Positions 7,307-14,483 of a stretch of DNA of 18,405 nucleotides are shown piece after piece (within the stretch, counting starts at the first letter, position 1; each line of letters begins with the position of its first letter). The position numbers were made by a program, and so were the translations under genes. Source of the DNA: an uncultured Anaerolineaceae bacterium (GTDB taxonomy: Bacteria > Chloroflexota > Anaerolineae > Anaerolineales > Anaerolineaceae). Location of the stretch: contig CALCNO010000097.1 of assembly GCA_937897615.1 (NCBI GenBank), positions 1 through 18,405 on the forward strand. The letters run 5' to 3'. A model generated the notes under the pieces. The model was not told the DNA's origin. It worked only from the letters and a program-made list of their open reading frames with translations, and ran no database searches.

Positions 7307-7315
7307 ATTCTATCA
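7307..7315 (-). promoter_or_regulatory. Extended -10 promoter of pfkA
   Basis: Read on the minus strand, TGA-TAGAAT (7315 to 7307) is an extended -10 element. It predicts a start near 7300 and a leader of about 20 nt holding the AAGGAGGA ribosome site. A second AAGGAGGTG copy would fall at or before the start site. The -35 region (about 7330-7335) is weak and overlaps one arm of the inverted repeat at 7327-7357. Confidence 0.5.
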
Positions 7316-7326
7316 CTACCAAAACA

Positions 7327-7357
7327 AGAATGACTTTTATCCTGATTATGTCATTCT
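7327..7357. repeat. Perfect 8+8 bp inverted repeat between divergent promoters
   Basis: AGAATGAC (7327-7334) and GTCATTCT (7350-7357) are perfect inverted copies with a 15-nt spacer, giving a centre-to-centre distance of 23 bp, close to two helical turns. One arm covers the -35 region of pfkA and the other ends 3 nt before the putative -35 of the dehydrogenase operon. This is a good position for an operator that controls both units. No regulator gene is adjacent. Confidence 0.5.
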
Positions 7358-7360
7358 GCA

Positions 7361-7390
7361 TTGCACTTAATCTCCCGGATTTGGTAAAAT
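7361..7390 (+). promoter_or_regulatory. Putative promoter of the dehydrogenase operon
   Basis: TTGCAC (7361-7366) and TAAAAT (7385-7390) are 18 bp apart, and TG at 7382-7383 supplies an extended -10. The start would be near 7397, leaving a leader of about 54 nt that ends in an AAAAAGGTG ribosome site (7432-7440) before the ATG at 7451. Confidence 0.5.
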
Positions 7391-7450
7391 TCAAGCGGTC
7401 TTCAGAATATGCTTTTTGACTAATCCAGTTTAAAAAGGTGCCCTACAGGT

Positions 7451-9550
7451 ATGACAGACCGCAGAATCACTAATCATCCCATACTCCCGATCCCCAATCG
7501 CAAATCTGTATCGTTCTTTTGGCAAGAGCAACCGCTGACAGGTTATGAAGGCGAAACTATTTCCGCAGCGCTATTTGCCAATGGCATCAAGGTATTTGGC
7601 CACCACCACAAAGATGAGTCCCCGATGGGGATTTTTTGTGCCAATGGGCAATGCTCGCAATGTATGGTGATCGCCGATGGCAAACCGGTAAAATCCTGCA
7701 TGGAAACCCTCACCGAGGGAATGCGCGTCTACCCCAACGACCACCACCCAGAACTGCCGCAGGTCAACGACTCCTCACTCTTTACTCCCATTCCGCATAT
7801 CGATGTCCCGGTGTTGATCATCGGCGGCGGACCGGCAGGGCTTTCTGCTGCTATTGAACTGGGTAAATTAGGGGTCAAAGTGTTGCTGGTGGATGACAAG
7901 CATCGCGTTGGTGGTAAACTGGTGCTGCAAACGCACCGTTTCTTCGGCTCAGCAGATGCGGTTTATGCCGGTACGCGCGGGATCGATATTGCCAGCATAC
8001 TTGAAAAAGAGCTCAGCAAGTACCCGTCCGTGGAAGTATGGCTCAAAAGCACCTGCCTGGCGGTCTTCAGCGATAAGAAGGTCGGCATCCTCAAGGATGG
8101 CAAAGAGTATTGCCTGGTTACCCCAGAGGTTATCTTGGTAGCCAGCGGCGCCCGCGAAAAATTCCTGGCGTTCAAGGGCAACACGCTGCCCGGTGTTTAC
8201 GGCGCGGGAGCCTTCCAGACGCTGGTGAACCGCGACCTGGTACGCCCCGCCGAAAAGCTCTTTATCGTAGGCGGCGGCAACGTGGGTCTTATTGCCGGCT
8301 ACCATGCCCTGCAGGCAGGCATTGGGGTGGTCGGACTGGTGGAAGCCCTGCCGGAGTGCGGTGGCTACAAGGTACACAAAGATAAACTCGTTCGCATGGG
8401 AGTTCCCATTTACACTTCCCACACCATCCTCAGCGCCAACGGGGAAAGTGCAGTAGAGTCTGTGACCATCGCCCGTGTCGATGAAAAGTTCAAGCCCATT
8501 CCTGGCAGCGAGCAATCTTACGCCTGCGACTCAGTGCTCATTGCGGTCGGTCTGGATTCGGTGAACGAGTTCTACCGCAAAGCCGTCGAGTTCAACATGA
8601 GCGTATTCGTCGCCGGGGACGCCGAGGAAATTGCCGAGGCCTCTGCCGCTATCTTTTCTGGCAAGATCAAAGGTCTGGAAATTGCCAAATCGTTAGGGGT
8701 CTCCAGCGGTGAGATCCCTTCCTCCTGGTACCGCACCGGAGAAATTCTAAAATCCCGTCCGGGTAACGTTTTTTCAGAGCAGATCCCTGATCTGCCGGTG
8801 GGTGTTGTTCCGGTGTTTCATTGCAACCAGGAGATTCCCTGCGATCCCTGCTCCTCGCTATGCCCGCATGGCCTGATCGTCATCGACAAAAAGGACATCC
8901 GCAATATTCCAACCTTCATCGGCAATAATTACTGCTGCGAGGTTTGTGAAAAATGCGTTGCCGGCTGCCCCGGCCTGGCCATCACACTGGTGGATTACCG
9001 TTCCAATCCTGACCATCCGATCGTGTCCATTCCTTACGAGTTTTCAGGGGGAACGATCACCAAGGATGATATGGTCGCTATTTTGGATACCGAAGGACAC
9101 CCACTGGGCGAAACGGAAGTGTTCGACATTCACAGCATCCCCTCCAGCGACCGAACAATGATCATTCAGGTAGAGACAACAAAGGAAGTTGCCCCCAAGA
9201 TTGCAGGCATCAAGGTGCAAAAAGAGCAGATCACCCAGCCCATGTTCCGCTACGTCAATCACGTGGCGGATGACACGATTGTGTGCCGCTGCGAGCACGT
9301 TACCGCCGGTGAGATACGCGACCTCATCCGCAAGGGGTACCACGATATCAACGAGATCAAGACCGTCACCCGCGCCGGCATGGGCGCATGCGGCGCAAAA
9401 ACCTGCGCGCCGCTGATCCTGCGACTCTTCCGCGAGGAGGGCGTGCCGGCCAATCAAGTGATCGAAGCCTCAAAGCGGCCTGTGTTCGTCGAGGTCCCTT
9501 TGGGAATTTTCGCTGGCGAGAAGCCCGGAGACAATGCCAATGAGCACTAA
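7451..9550 (+). CDS. Fused iron-sulfur flavoprotein, alpha subunit of an amine/amino-acid dehydrogenase (HcnAB/OoxA/PDH-alpha type)
   Basis: This 699-residue protein should pass electrons from the beta subunit to an acceptor. Domains in order: a [2Fe-2S] domain like HcnA or the sarcosine oxidase alpha N-terminus with Cys63, Cys68, Cys71 and Cys83; an FAD site GGGPAG (125-130); a second Rossmann site IVGGGNVG (272-279); a cysteine-rich insert with Cys458, 464, 467, 471 and a CxxCxxCxxxCP motif at 496-506, typical of [4Fe-4S] ferredoxins; and a C-terminal BFD-like [2Fe-2S] domain with CRC at 612-614 and Cys647, Cys652. In HCN synthase, opine oxidases and D-hydroxyproline dehydrogenases several of these parts are separate subunits. 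The stop overlaps the next gene, which encodes the catalytic partner. The architecture is clear; the substrate (proline, hydroxyproline, sarcosine, glycine or an opine) is not. Confidence 0.88.
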   Translation: MTDRRITNHPILPIPNRKSVSFFWQEQPLTGYEGETISAALFANGIKVFGHHHKDESPMGIFCANGQCSQCMVIADGKPVKSCMETLTEGMRVYPNDHHPELPQVNDSSLFTPIPHIDVPVLIIGGGPAGLSAAIELGKLGVKVLLVDDKHRVGGKLVLQTHRFFGSADAVYAGTRGIDIASILEKELSKYPSVEVWLKSTCLAVFSDKKVGILKDGKEYCLVTPEVILVASGAREKFLAFKGNTLPGVYGAGAFQTLVNRDLVRPAEKLFIVGGGNVGLIAGYHALQAGIGVVGLVEALPECGGYKVHKDKLVRMGVPIYTSHTILSANGESAVESVTIARVDEKFKPIPGSEQSYACDSVLIAVGLDSVNEFYRKAVEFNMSVFVAGDAEEIAEASAAIFSGKIKGLEIAKSLGVSSGEIPSSWYRTGEILKSRPGNVFSEQIPDLPVGVVPVFHCNQEIPCDPCSSLCPHGLIVIDKKDIRNIPTFIGNNYCCEVCEKCVAGCPGLAITLVDYRSNPDHPIVSIPYEFSGGTITKDDMVAILDTEGHPLGETEVFDIHSIPSSDRTMIIQVETTKEVAPKIAGIKVQKEQITQPMFRYVNHVADDTIVCRCEHVTAGEIRDLIRKGYHDINEIKTVTRAGMGACGAKTCAPLILRLFREEGVPANQVIEASKRPVFVEVPLGIFAGEKPGDNANEH

Positions 9551-10700
9551 CACTCATTTTGATGCCATCATTATTGGGGCGGGTTCCATTGGCACGCCGA
9601 GCGCTTACTACCTTGCCAATGCCGGGCTTAAAGTACTGGTACTGGAGTCTGTTCCCAGCGTTGGGCAAGGCTCAAACAAGCGCGCCATCGGCGGCATTCG
9701 TGCTACCCATTCCGACCCGGCCAAAATCCGCATGTGCCTGCGCAGCATCGAAATCTTTTCGAGCTTCAAGGAGCAATTCGGCGACGATATCGAATGGGAT
9801 CAATGCGGTTACTCCTTTGTGGCCTATACCGAGAAGGAAGAAAAAACGCTCAAGGAACTGTTGGTTGTTCAGAAATCCTATGGGCTTGACAACGATTGGT
9901 ACGACAAAGAGGATTTTCTGCACATCCTCCCAGACCTGAACCCCAACGGCCTCATCGGCGGTACTTTCTCGCCCAAAGATGGCAGCGCCTCGCCGATGCT
10001 GGTGAACCATGCATATTATTCGCATGCGCTGGAAAAAGGCGCAGAATTCCGCTTTTCGGAGCCTGTAAGCGAAATGGTGCTAAAAGGCGACCGGATCACC
10101 GAAGTAAAAACAGGCAAGGATACGTACTCCGCCGATTTTGTGATCAATACTGCCGGAGCCGCAGCGGCTGAGATCGGTGCGCTGGCGGGGGTTGACCTGC
10201 CGGTAAAACCGGACTCGCACGAAGCGGCCATCACCGAACCGGTGGCGCGCTTTTTAGGACCTATGGTAGTGGATATCCGCCCAACCGAAGATTCCACCAA
10301 TTACTATTTCTACCAACACATCACCGGCCAGATCATCTTTTGCATCACCCCCAAACCCAATGCCTGGGGCAACGATGTAAATGAAACCAGCAGTTTTCTG
10401 CCCATGGTGGCACGCAGGATGATCGAGATCATGCCGCGGTTAAAGAATATCCGTGTGCGCCGTACCTGGCGCGGCCTGTATCCCATGACGCCGGATGGTT
10501 TTCCAATCATCGGCAAAGCGCCGCAGCTTGCCAATTTCTTCCTCGGCGTTGGCCTTTGCGGACAAGGCTTCATGCTTGGCCCGGCAGGCGCAGAATTGAT
10601 CACGCGCGTGGTACTGGGTAAAACAACCAACAAGGATGAGGAAACACTGAAGTATCTTTCCCCCACCCGGCAATTTGCCGGCGAAGAAAAACTTAAATAA
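9540..10700 (+). CDS. DAO-family FAD oxidoreductase, catalytic beta subunit of the amine/amino-acid dehydrogenase
   Basis: This belongs to the D-amino-acid oxidase/SoxB/glycine oxidase fold (386 residues), which removes hydride from a C-N bond of an amino or imino acid. It has the N-terminal dinucleotide motif GAGSIG (13-18), the GSNKRAIGGIR stretch (45-55) near the flavin, and the C-terminal signature RTWRGLYPMTPDGFPIIG (308-325) followed by GQGFMLGPAG (341-350). I chose ATG 9540 because GGAG (9527-9530) is 9 nt upstream; ATG 9534 is in frame but too close. It overlaps the alpha subunit by 11 nt, indicating coupled translation and a stoichiometric complex. No membrane segment or signal peptide is seen, so the complex is cytoplasmic. 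Substrate unresolved. Confidence 0.87.
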   Translation: MSTNTHFDAIIIGAGSIGTPSAYYLANAGLKVLVLESVPSVGQGSNKRAIGGIRATHSDPAKIRMCLRSIEIFSSFKEQFGDDIEWDQCGYSFVAYTEKEEKTLKELLVVQKSYGLDNDWYDKEDFLHILPDLNPNGLIGGTFSPKDGSASPMLVNHAYYSHALEKGAEFRFSEPVSEMVLKGDRITEVKTGKDTYSADFVINTAGAAAAEIGALAGVDLPVKPDSHEAAITEPVARFLGPMVVDIRPTEDSTNYYFYQHITGQIIFCITPKPNAWGNDVNETSSFLPMVARRMIEIMPRLKNIRVRRTWRGLYPMTPDGFPIIGKAPQLANFFLGVGLCGQGFMLGPAGAELITRVVLGKTTNKDEETLKYLSPTRQFAGEEKLK

Positions 10701-10724
10701 CTACGAAAGCAGGTTACATAGCAG

Positions 10725-11390
10725 ATGGCGTTGCGCGGGTTACTTTTTGATTTCGACGGTTTGATCCTGGATACGGAAATCCCCGGGTTTCAGGCCTGGC
10801 AGGAGATTTTTCAGCATTACAACCTCCCTTTTACCTATCAAGACTGGGCAAAAGCCATCGGAACCGGCCCCAGCGCCTACGACCCGGCGCTTGACTTATG
10901 CGCGCAGGTCAATGAGGCACTTGACCCTGAGGAGCTACGAGTGAACCAACTGGCCCGTGTGCATGAAATTCTGCTGGGGGTTCCCCCGCAGCCCGGCATC
11001 CTGGAGTTCATCCAGCAGGCAAAAGAAGCCGGCCTGCACCTTGCGGTAGCTTCCAGCTCGCCGCGTTCCTGGGTCGTGGGGCACCTGCAACGCCTGGAAC
11101 TCGTCCCTTTCTTTGATCATGTCCTCACCGCCGAAGATGTGGCACGGGTGAAACCACAACCTGATCTCTTTTTGCTTGCACTGCAAAAACTGGGGTTGCA
11201 ACCCCATGAAGCCATCGTGTTTGAGGATTCGCCCAACGGCATCACTGCCGCACGTGCGGCAGGCATTTATGTAATTGCAATCCCCAACAAGATCACAGAA
11301 ACAATGGATACATCCCACGCAGATCAAAAAGCGACTTCATTTACTGAAATCAGTCTCGCGGCACTTTTTCGCCAATTTGAAACAAGTTAA
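10725..11390 (+). CDS. HAD-superfamily hydrolase, beta-phosphoglucomutase/phosphatase-like (class IA)
   Basis: The 221-residue protein has all four HAD motifs: DFDGLILDTE (Asp9 nucleophile, Asp11), the serine of VASSSPRSWV (about 108-117), Lys143 in RVKPQPD, and the EDSPNG motif (167-172). The alpha-helical cap between motifs I and II makes it class IA, related to beta-phosphoglucomutase, phosphoglycolate phosphatase and sugar-phosphate phosphatases. Sequence alone does not fix the substrate. It starts 24 nt after the dehydrogenase beta gene with no terminator between, so it probably shares that mRNA, but a metabolic link is not evident. The ribosome site is weak. Its TAA stop lies 3 nt before the extended -10 promoter of rel. 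Confidence 0.87.
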   Translation: MALRGLLFDFDGLILDTEIPGFQAWQEIFQHYNLPFTYQDWAKAIGTGPSAYDPALDLCAQVNEALDPEELRVNQLARVHEILLGVPPQPGILEFIQQAKEAGLHLAVASSSPRSWVVGHLQRLELVPFFDHVLTAEDVARVKPQPDLFLLALQKLGLQPHEAIVFEDSPNGITAARAAGIYVIAIPNKITETMDTSHADQKATSFTEISLAALFRQFETS

Positions 11391-11393
11391 TGA

Positions 11394-11402
11394 TGTTATA
11401 CT
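11394..11402 (+). promoter_or_regulatory. Extended -10 promoter of rel
   Basis: TG-T-TATACT (11394-11402) starts 3 nt after the stop codon of the HAD gene. A TTGAAA (11377-11382) lies upstream, but the 14-bp spacing is too short for a normal -35. Transcription should start near 11409, about 20 nt before the rel ATG. The same 11-mer ATGTTATACTA recurs before the VKOR gene. Confidence 0.55.
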
Positions 11403-11429
11403 AGGGCGAAATTCATCAGGTTGGGCAAA

Positions 11430-13679
11430 ATGATCAGTACTGAAAAATTAGCCCCTCTACTCGAAAACCTGCTCGATGCACTGCCAGAAACCTATTCCAT
11501 GGTTGATCGCGATTTGATCATCCATGCCTACAAATTCGCCGAAAAAGCCCACGAAAACCAAAAACGTGTATCCGGGGAACCCTATATCACCCATTGCATT
11601 GCCGTTGCCATCATCCTGGCTGAACTGAATGTTCAGCCAGTAGTTGTTGTTGCCGGGTTGCTGCACGATACCGTTGAAGATACGCCGGTCACGCTTGAGG
11701 ACATCAGCCGTGAATTTGGCGATGAGATCAGCCGGCTTGTGGACGGGGTAACCAAACTGACCCATCTGCCCAGGGTATCGCGCGCAGACCAGCACGAGGC
11801 GCAAATCTTTGAACAACTCTCCCAGAATGATGCCTCTGACGGCGATGCTTTGCTGGATTCCCCTCTTGCACGCGACCGCAGGCGTGACCTGGCCAACGAG
11901 ACGTTGCGAAAGACGTTCCTGGCGATGGGGGAAGACATTCGTGTCATCCTCATCAAGCTGGCAGACCGCCTGCATAACATGCGCACACTCGGCTACATGC
12001 CGGAAAAGAAACGCCGCCGCATTGCCCAGGAAACGCTGGATATCTTTGCCCCTCTGGCAAACCGCCTGGGTATCTGGCAACTAAAGTGGGAATTGGAAGA
12101 CCTGGGTTTTCGCTATACCAACCCGGAGAAATACAAAGAGATTGCCCAGAACCTCTCTGAGACGCGCCTGGAACGTGAAAGGCAGATGGAAGATATCCTG
12201 TCTGTTTTGAAGAAAGCGCTTTCTGAGGTAAATATCAAGGCAGAGATCAGCGGCCGTTCCAAACACATCTATTCTATCTACCGCAAGATGGTCGAGAAAA
12301 ATAAACCCTTTGAACTGGTGCGTGACCTGCGCGGCGTGCGTCTCATCGTTAAGGATATCCCCACCTGCTACGCTGCCCTGGGTGTGATCCATACACACTG
12401 GCGGCCAATCCCCAACGAGTTTGACGATTACATCGCTGCACCCAAAGACAATTTTTACCAGTCTTTGCATACAGCCATCCTCTATGACGACGGCAAACCG
12501 CTCGAGGTACAGATCCGCACCCCGGAGATGGACGAAAATGCCGAGTACGGCATCGCCGCCCACTGGAAGTACAAAGAAAAAGGCCCGCGTGATGAGATAT
12601 ACGAGCAGCGCATTAATTGGCTGAAGAAGCTGATGGAATGGCGCCAGGAAGTGGAAGATGCCAACGAGTTCGTGGATGGCATGAAAACCGATGTCTTCCA
12701 GGACCGCGTGTATGTCTTTACCCCCCGCGGAGATATCATTGACCTGCCGGCAGGTTCTACGCCAATTGACTTTGCATATAACGTGCATACCGAGATCGGC
12801 CATCGCTGCCGCGGCGCCAAAGTCAACGGCAAGCTCGTCAGCCTGGATCACGTACTCAAAACTGGCGACCAGGTGGAAGTGCTCACCGCCAAACAGGGCG
12901 GGCCTTCGCGTGATTGGTTGAATTCCAACCTTGGGCTGGTTAAAACACAACGCGCGCGCTCCAAAATCCGCCAGTGGTTCAAACACCAAAACCGCGAACA
13001 AAATCTCATCCAGGGCAAGGAGATCCTGGATAAGGAATTCCGCAGGTTGGGCCTGACGGATTTCAACCTGGAGAAACTTGCCCTCAGTTTTGATTTCCGC
13101 AGCCTGGACGACCTTTATGTGGCCGTTGGTTGTGGCGATGTTTCCATCGGGCACATCATCAACCTGGTGTCGGATGCCGAGTCGACGCCGGTGGATGAAG
13201 TGCTGATCAAGCCGGGTGGGCCAGCTCGCGATATTTCAGGCAATGCCGTTACCGTGCTGGGACTAAAGAATATTCTCACTACCTATGCAAAGTGCTGCAA
13301 ACCCGTACCCGGCGACGATATCATCGGATACATCACCCGCGGACGCGGCGCCACCATTCACCGCCAGGATTGCCCCAATATGCTGCGCATTAAAGACCGT
13401 GACCGTTTGGTGCGCGTTTCGTGGGGTGAGCCGCAACTCACCTTCCCGGTTCAGATCCAGATCAAGGCGTATGATCGCCAGGGCCTGATGGGGGATATTT
13501 CCAGCATGCTGACCAACGAGAATATCAACGTAAAGGATATCAAGATCAATATTACACATAACCTTGCCTACCTTGACCTGATCGTAGAGATATCCGATAT
13601 TGCCCAGCTTGCCCGGGTTTTGACAAAGATTGAAAATCTCCCCAATGTAATGGAAGCACACAGGTTGAAACCTGGATAA
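11430..13679 (+). CDS. rel: RelA/SpoT-family (p)ppGpp synthetase/hydrolase, long multidomain form
   Basis: A stringent-response enzyme that makes and probably degrades (p)ppGpp. Domains (749 residues from ATG 11430): HD hydrolase with HDTVED (79-84) and ADRLHNM; synthetase (about 255-385) with SKHIYSIYRK, a conserved YQSLHT and EVQIRT; TGS (about 428-487); a CC/zinc-finger region with Cys622-Cys623 and Cys648; ACT at the C-terminus (about 671-749). Two oddities: the charge motif that is RXKD in bifunctional enzymes is EFDD (330-333), as in monofunctional RelA, while the hydrolase residues are intact; and the HD domain carries about 33 extra residues after VTKL. A TTG at 11421 is in frame but lacks a ribosome site. 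It is transcribed from its own promoter, and the VKOR gene follows. Confidence 0.93.
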   Translation: MISTEKLAPLLENLLDALPETYSMVDRDLIIHAYKFAEKAHENQKRVSGEPYITHCIAVAIILAELNVQPVVVVAGLLHDTVEDTPVTLEDISREFGDEISRLVDGVTKLTHLPRVSRADQHEAQIFEQLSQNDASDGDALLDSPLARDRRRDLANETLRKTFLAMGEDIRVILIKLADRLHNMRTLGYMPEKKRRRIAQETLDIFAPLANRLGIWQLKWELEDLGFRYTNPEKYKEIAQNLSETRLERERQMEDILSVLKKALSEVNIKAEISGRSKHIYSIYRKMVEKNKPFELVRDLRGVRLIVKDIPTCYAALGVIHTHWRPIPNEFDDYIAAPKDNFYQSLHTAILYDDGKPLEVQIRTPEMDENAEYGIAAHWKYKEKGPRDEIYEQRINWLKKLMEWRQEVEDANEFVDGMKTDVFQDRVYVFTPRGDIIDLPAGSTPIDFAYNVHTEIGHRCRGAKVNGKLVSLDHVLKTGDQVEVLTAKQGGPSRDWLNSNLGLVKTQRARSKIRQWFKHQNREQNLIQGKEILDKEFRRLGLTDFNLEKLALSFDFRSLDDLYVAVGCGDVSIGHIINLVSDAESTPVDEVLIKPGGPARDISGNAVTVLGLKNILTTYAKCCKPVPGDDIIGYITRGRGATIHRQDCPNMLRIKDRDRLVRVSWGEPQLTFPVQIQIKAYDRQGLMGDISSMLTNENINVKDIKINITHNLAYLDLIVEISDIAQLARVLTKIENLPNVMEAHRLKPG

Positions 13680-13692
13680 ATCATGTTATACT
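13665..13692 (+). promoter_or_regulatory. Promoter of the VKOR gene unit
   Basis: TTGAAA (13665-13670), a 16-bp spacer and TATACT (13687-13692) with an extended TG at 13684-13685. The -35 lies inside the end of rel and the -10 lies 7 nt after its stop. The expected start is near 13699, giving a leader of about 25 nt before the ATG at 13724. Confidence 0.65.
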
Positions 13693-13723
13693 ATTGCCGT
13701 TTTTCGGGCTAAGTTCAGGGACA

Positions 13724-14170
13724 ATGAAGAAAACATCGCTCCGCAACAATGCAGTAGTAATCATCCTGATCGCGTCAGTGGTCGGGTTGATTGTGGCTGG
13801 TTATCTGACCTATGTTAAGTTTTTCCATACGCCCATCTATTGCACACCCGGGCTAGGCGATTGCGAGACCGTGAACACAAGCAGTTGGTCAGAGATATTT
13901 GGCATTCCCGTGGCATTACTGGGTTTTTTGAGCTATTTGGTTCTGATCTTGCTCATCCTATTCCGGTCAAAAATCCAGTTTGTAAGGCAATACGGCAAGG
14001 CATTGATTTTTGGGGTCGGCCTTTTTGGCTTTTTGTTTTCACTCTACCTTACCGCGCTGGAATTCTTTGTGATCAAGGCTTTCTGCCAGTGGTGCGTCGT
14101 CTCGGCACTTTGTATGACCGTTATTTTCGTTGCCTCGGTTTTTTTAGTGAAGCAAAAACAGAATTTTTAA
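13724..14170 (+). CDS. Vitamin K epoxide reductase (VKOR) family disulfide-forming membrane protein
   Basis: Bacterial VKOR homologues reoxidise a DsbA-like thioredoxin outside the membrane and pass electrons to quinone. This 148-residue protein has four predicted membrane segments (about 9-32, 61-82, 93-116, 125-143), the loop cysteine pair Cys40 and Cys47 with the following TSSW and the GIPVALLG stretch, and the active-site CxxC at Cys121-Cys124 in FCQWC. No thioredoxin domain is fused, so a separate partner must lie elsewhere. I start at ATG 13724, which has AGGG just upstream; an in-frame TTG at 13694 falls at or before the likely transcription start. It is followed 22 nt later by a small cysteine-rich gene and a terminator. 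Confidence 0.93.
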   Translation: MKKTSLRNNAVVIILIASVVGLIVAGYLTYVKFFHTPIYCTPGLGDCETVNTSSWSEIFGIPVALLGFLSYLVLILLILFRSKIQFVRQYGKALIFGVGLFGFLFSLYLTALEFFVIKAFCQWCVVSALCMTVIFVASVFLVKQKQNF

Positions 14171-14192
14171 CAAGTTGAGGAGGAAAACTTAG

Positions 14193-14429
14193 ATGGCACG
14201 TATCAAATGTCACTATTTGGATTGCGCTTTTCTGGATGACGGAATTTGCAGTGCCGGAATGGTTGAACTGGATCCCGATGCTGGCTGCAAAACCTACTCC
14301 GTCAGCGCTGAAACTGCCGCTGAGGAAGATTGGAACGAGGAAGAAGAGGAATTAGCAGAATGGGAGGAATTGGAAGACGAAGAAGAAGATGAAGCCTGGG
14401 ATAGTGACGAAAGTGATGAGAGTTACTAA
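14193..14429 (+). CDS. Small four-cysteine (DUF1540-like) protein with acidic tail
   Basis: A 78-residue protein with a strong ribosome site (GAGGAGGAAA). The N-terminal half has Cys6, Cys11, Cys19 and Cys32 spaced CX4CX7CX12C, ending in a CKTY motif; this pattern resembles the DUF1540 metal-binding-like motif and could hold one zinc or iron. The C-terminal half (about 44-78) is almost all Glu and Asp with a few Trp and Ser and is probably disordered. It sits 22 nt after the VKOR gene and before a terminator, so the two are one unit. No function is known to me. The acidic tail may mimic nucleic acid or bind basic proteins or metal, but that is a guess. The coding call is firm because of the ribosome site and the motif. 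Confidence 0.82.
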   Translation: MARIKCHYLDCAFLDDGICSAGMVELDPDAGCKTYSVSAETAAEEDWNEEEEELAEWEELEDEEEDEAWDSDESDESY

Positions 14430-14442
14430 AAAGTAAAAACTG

Positions 14443-14466
14443 AACCCCGGATTTTCCGGGGTTTTT
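14443..14466 (+). terminator. Rho-independent terminator after the small cysteine-rich gene
   Basis: AACCCCGG (14443-14450) pairs with CCGGGGTT (14456-14463) around a 5-nt ATTTT loop, with a T-run at 14462-14466. It ends the VKOR/small-protein unit 18 nt before the MFS start. Confidence 0.93.
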
Positions 14467-14471
14467 CTCTT

Positions 14472-14477
14472 TATACC
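14472..14477 (+). promoter_or_regulatory. Possible -10 box of the MFS gene
   Basis: TATACC lies 6 nt before the MFS ATG at 14484, directly after the terminator. No -35 or Shine-Dalgarno is convincing. If used, it would give a leaderless mRNA like that proposed for ftsY. Weak evidence. Confidence 0.3.
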
Positions 14478-14483
14478 GCTGAC

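Noticed and set aside
12081..13154. Long open frame (357 codons) antisense to rel
   Set aside because: It mirrors the conserved synthetase and TGS coding region, with no ribosome site or family motif.
13694..13723. TTG at 13694 as start of the VKOR gene
   Set aside because: It lies at or before the predicted transcription start, and ATG 13724 begins just before the first membrane segment.
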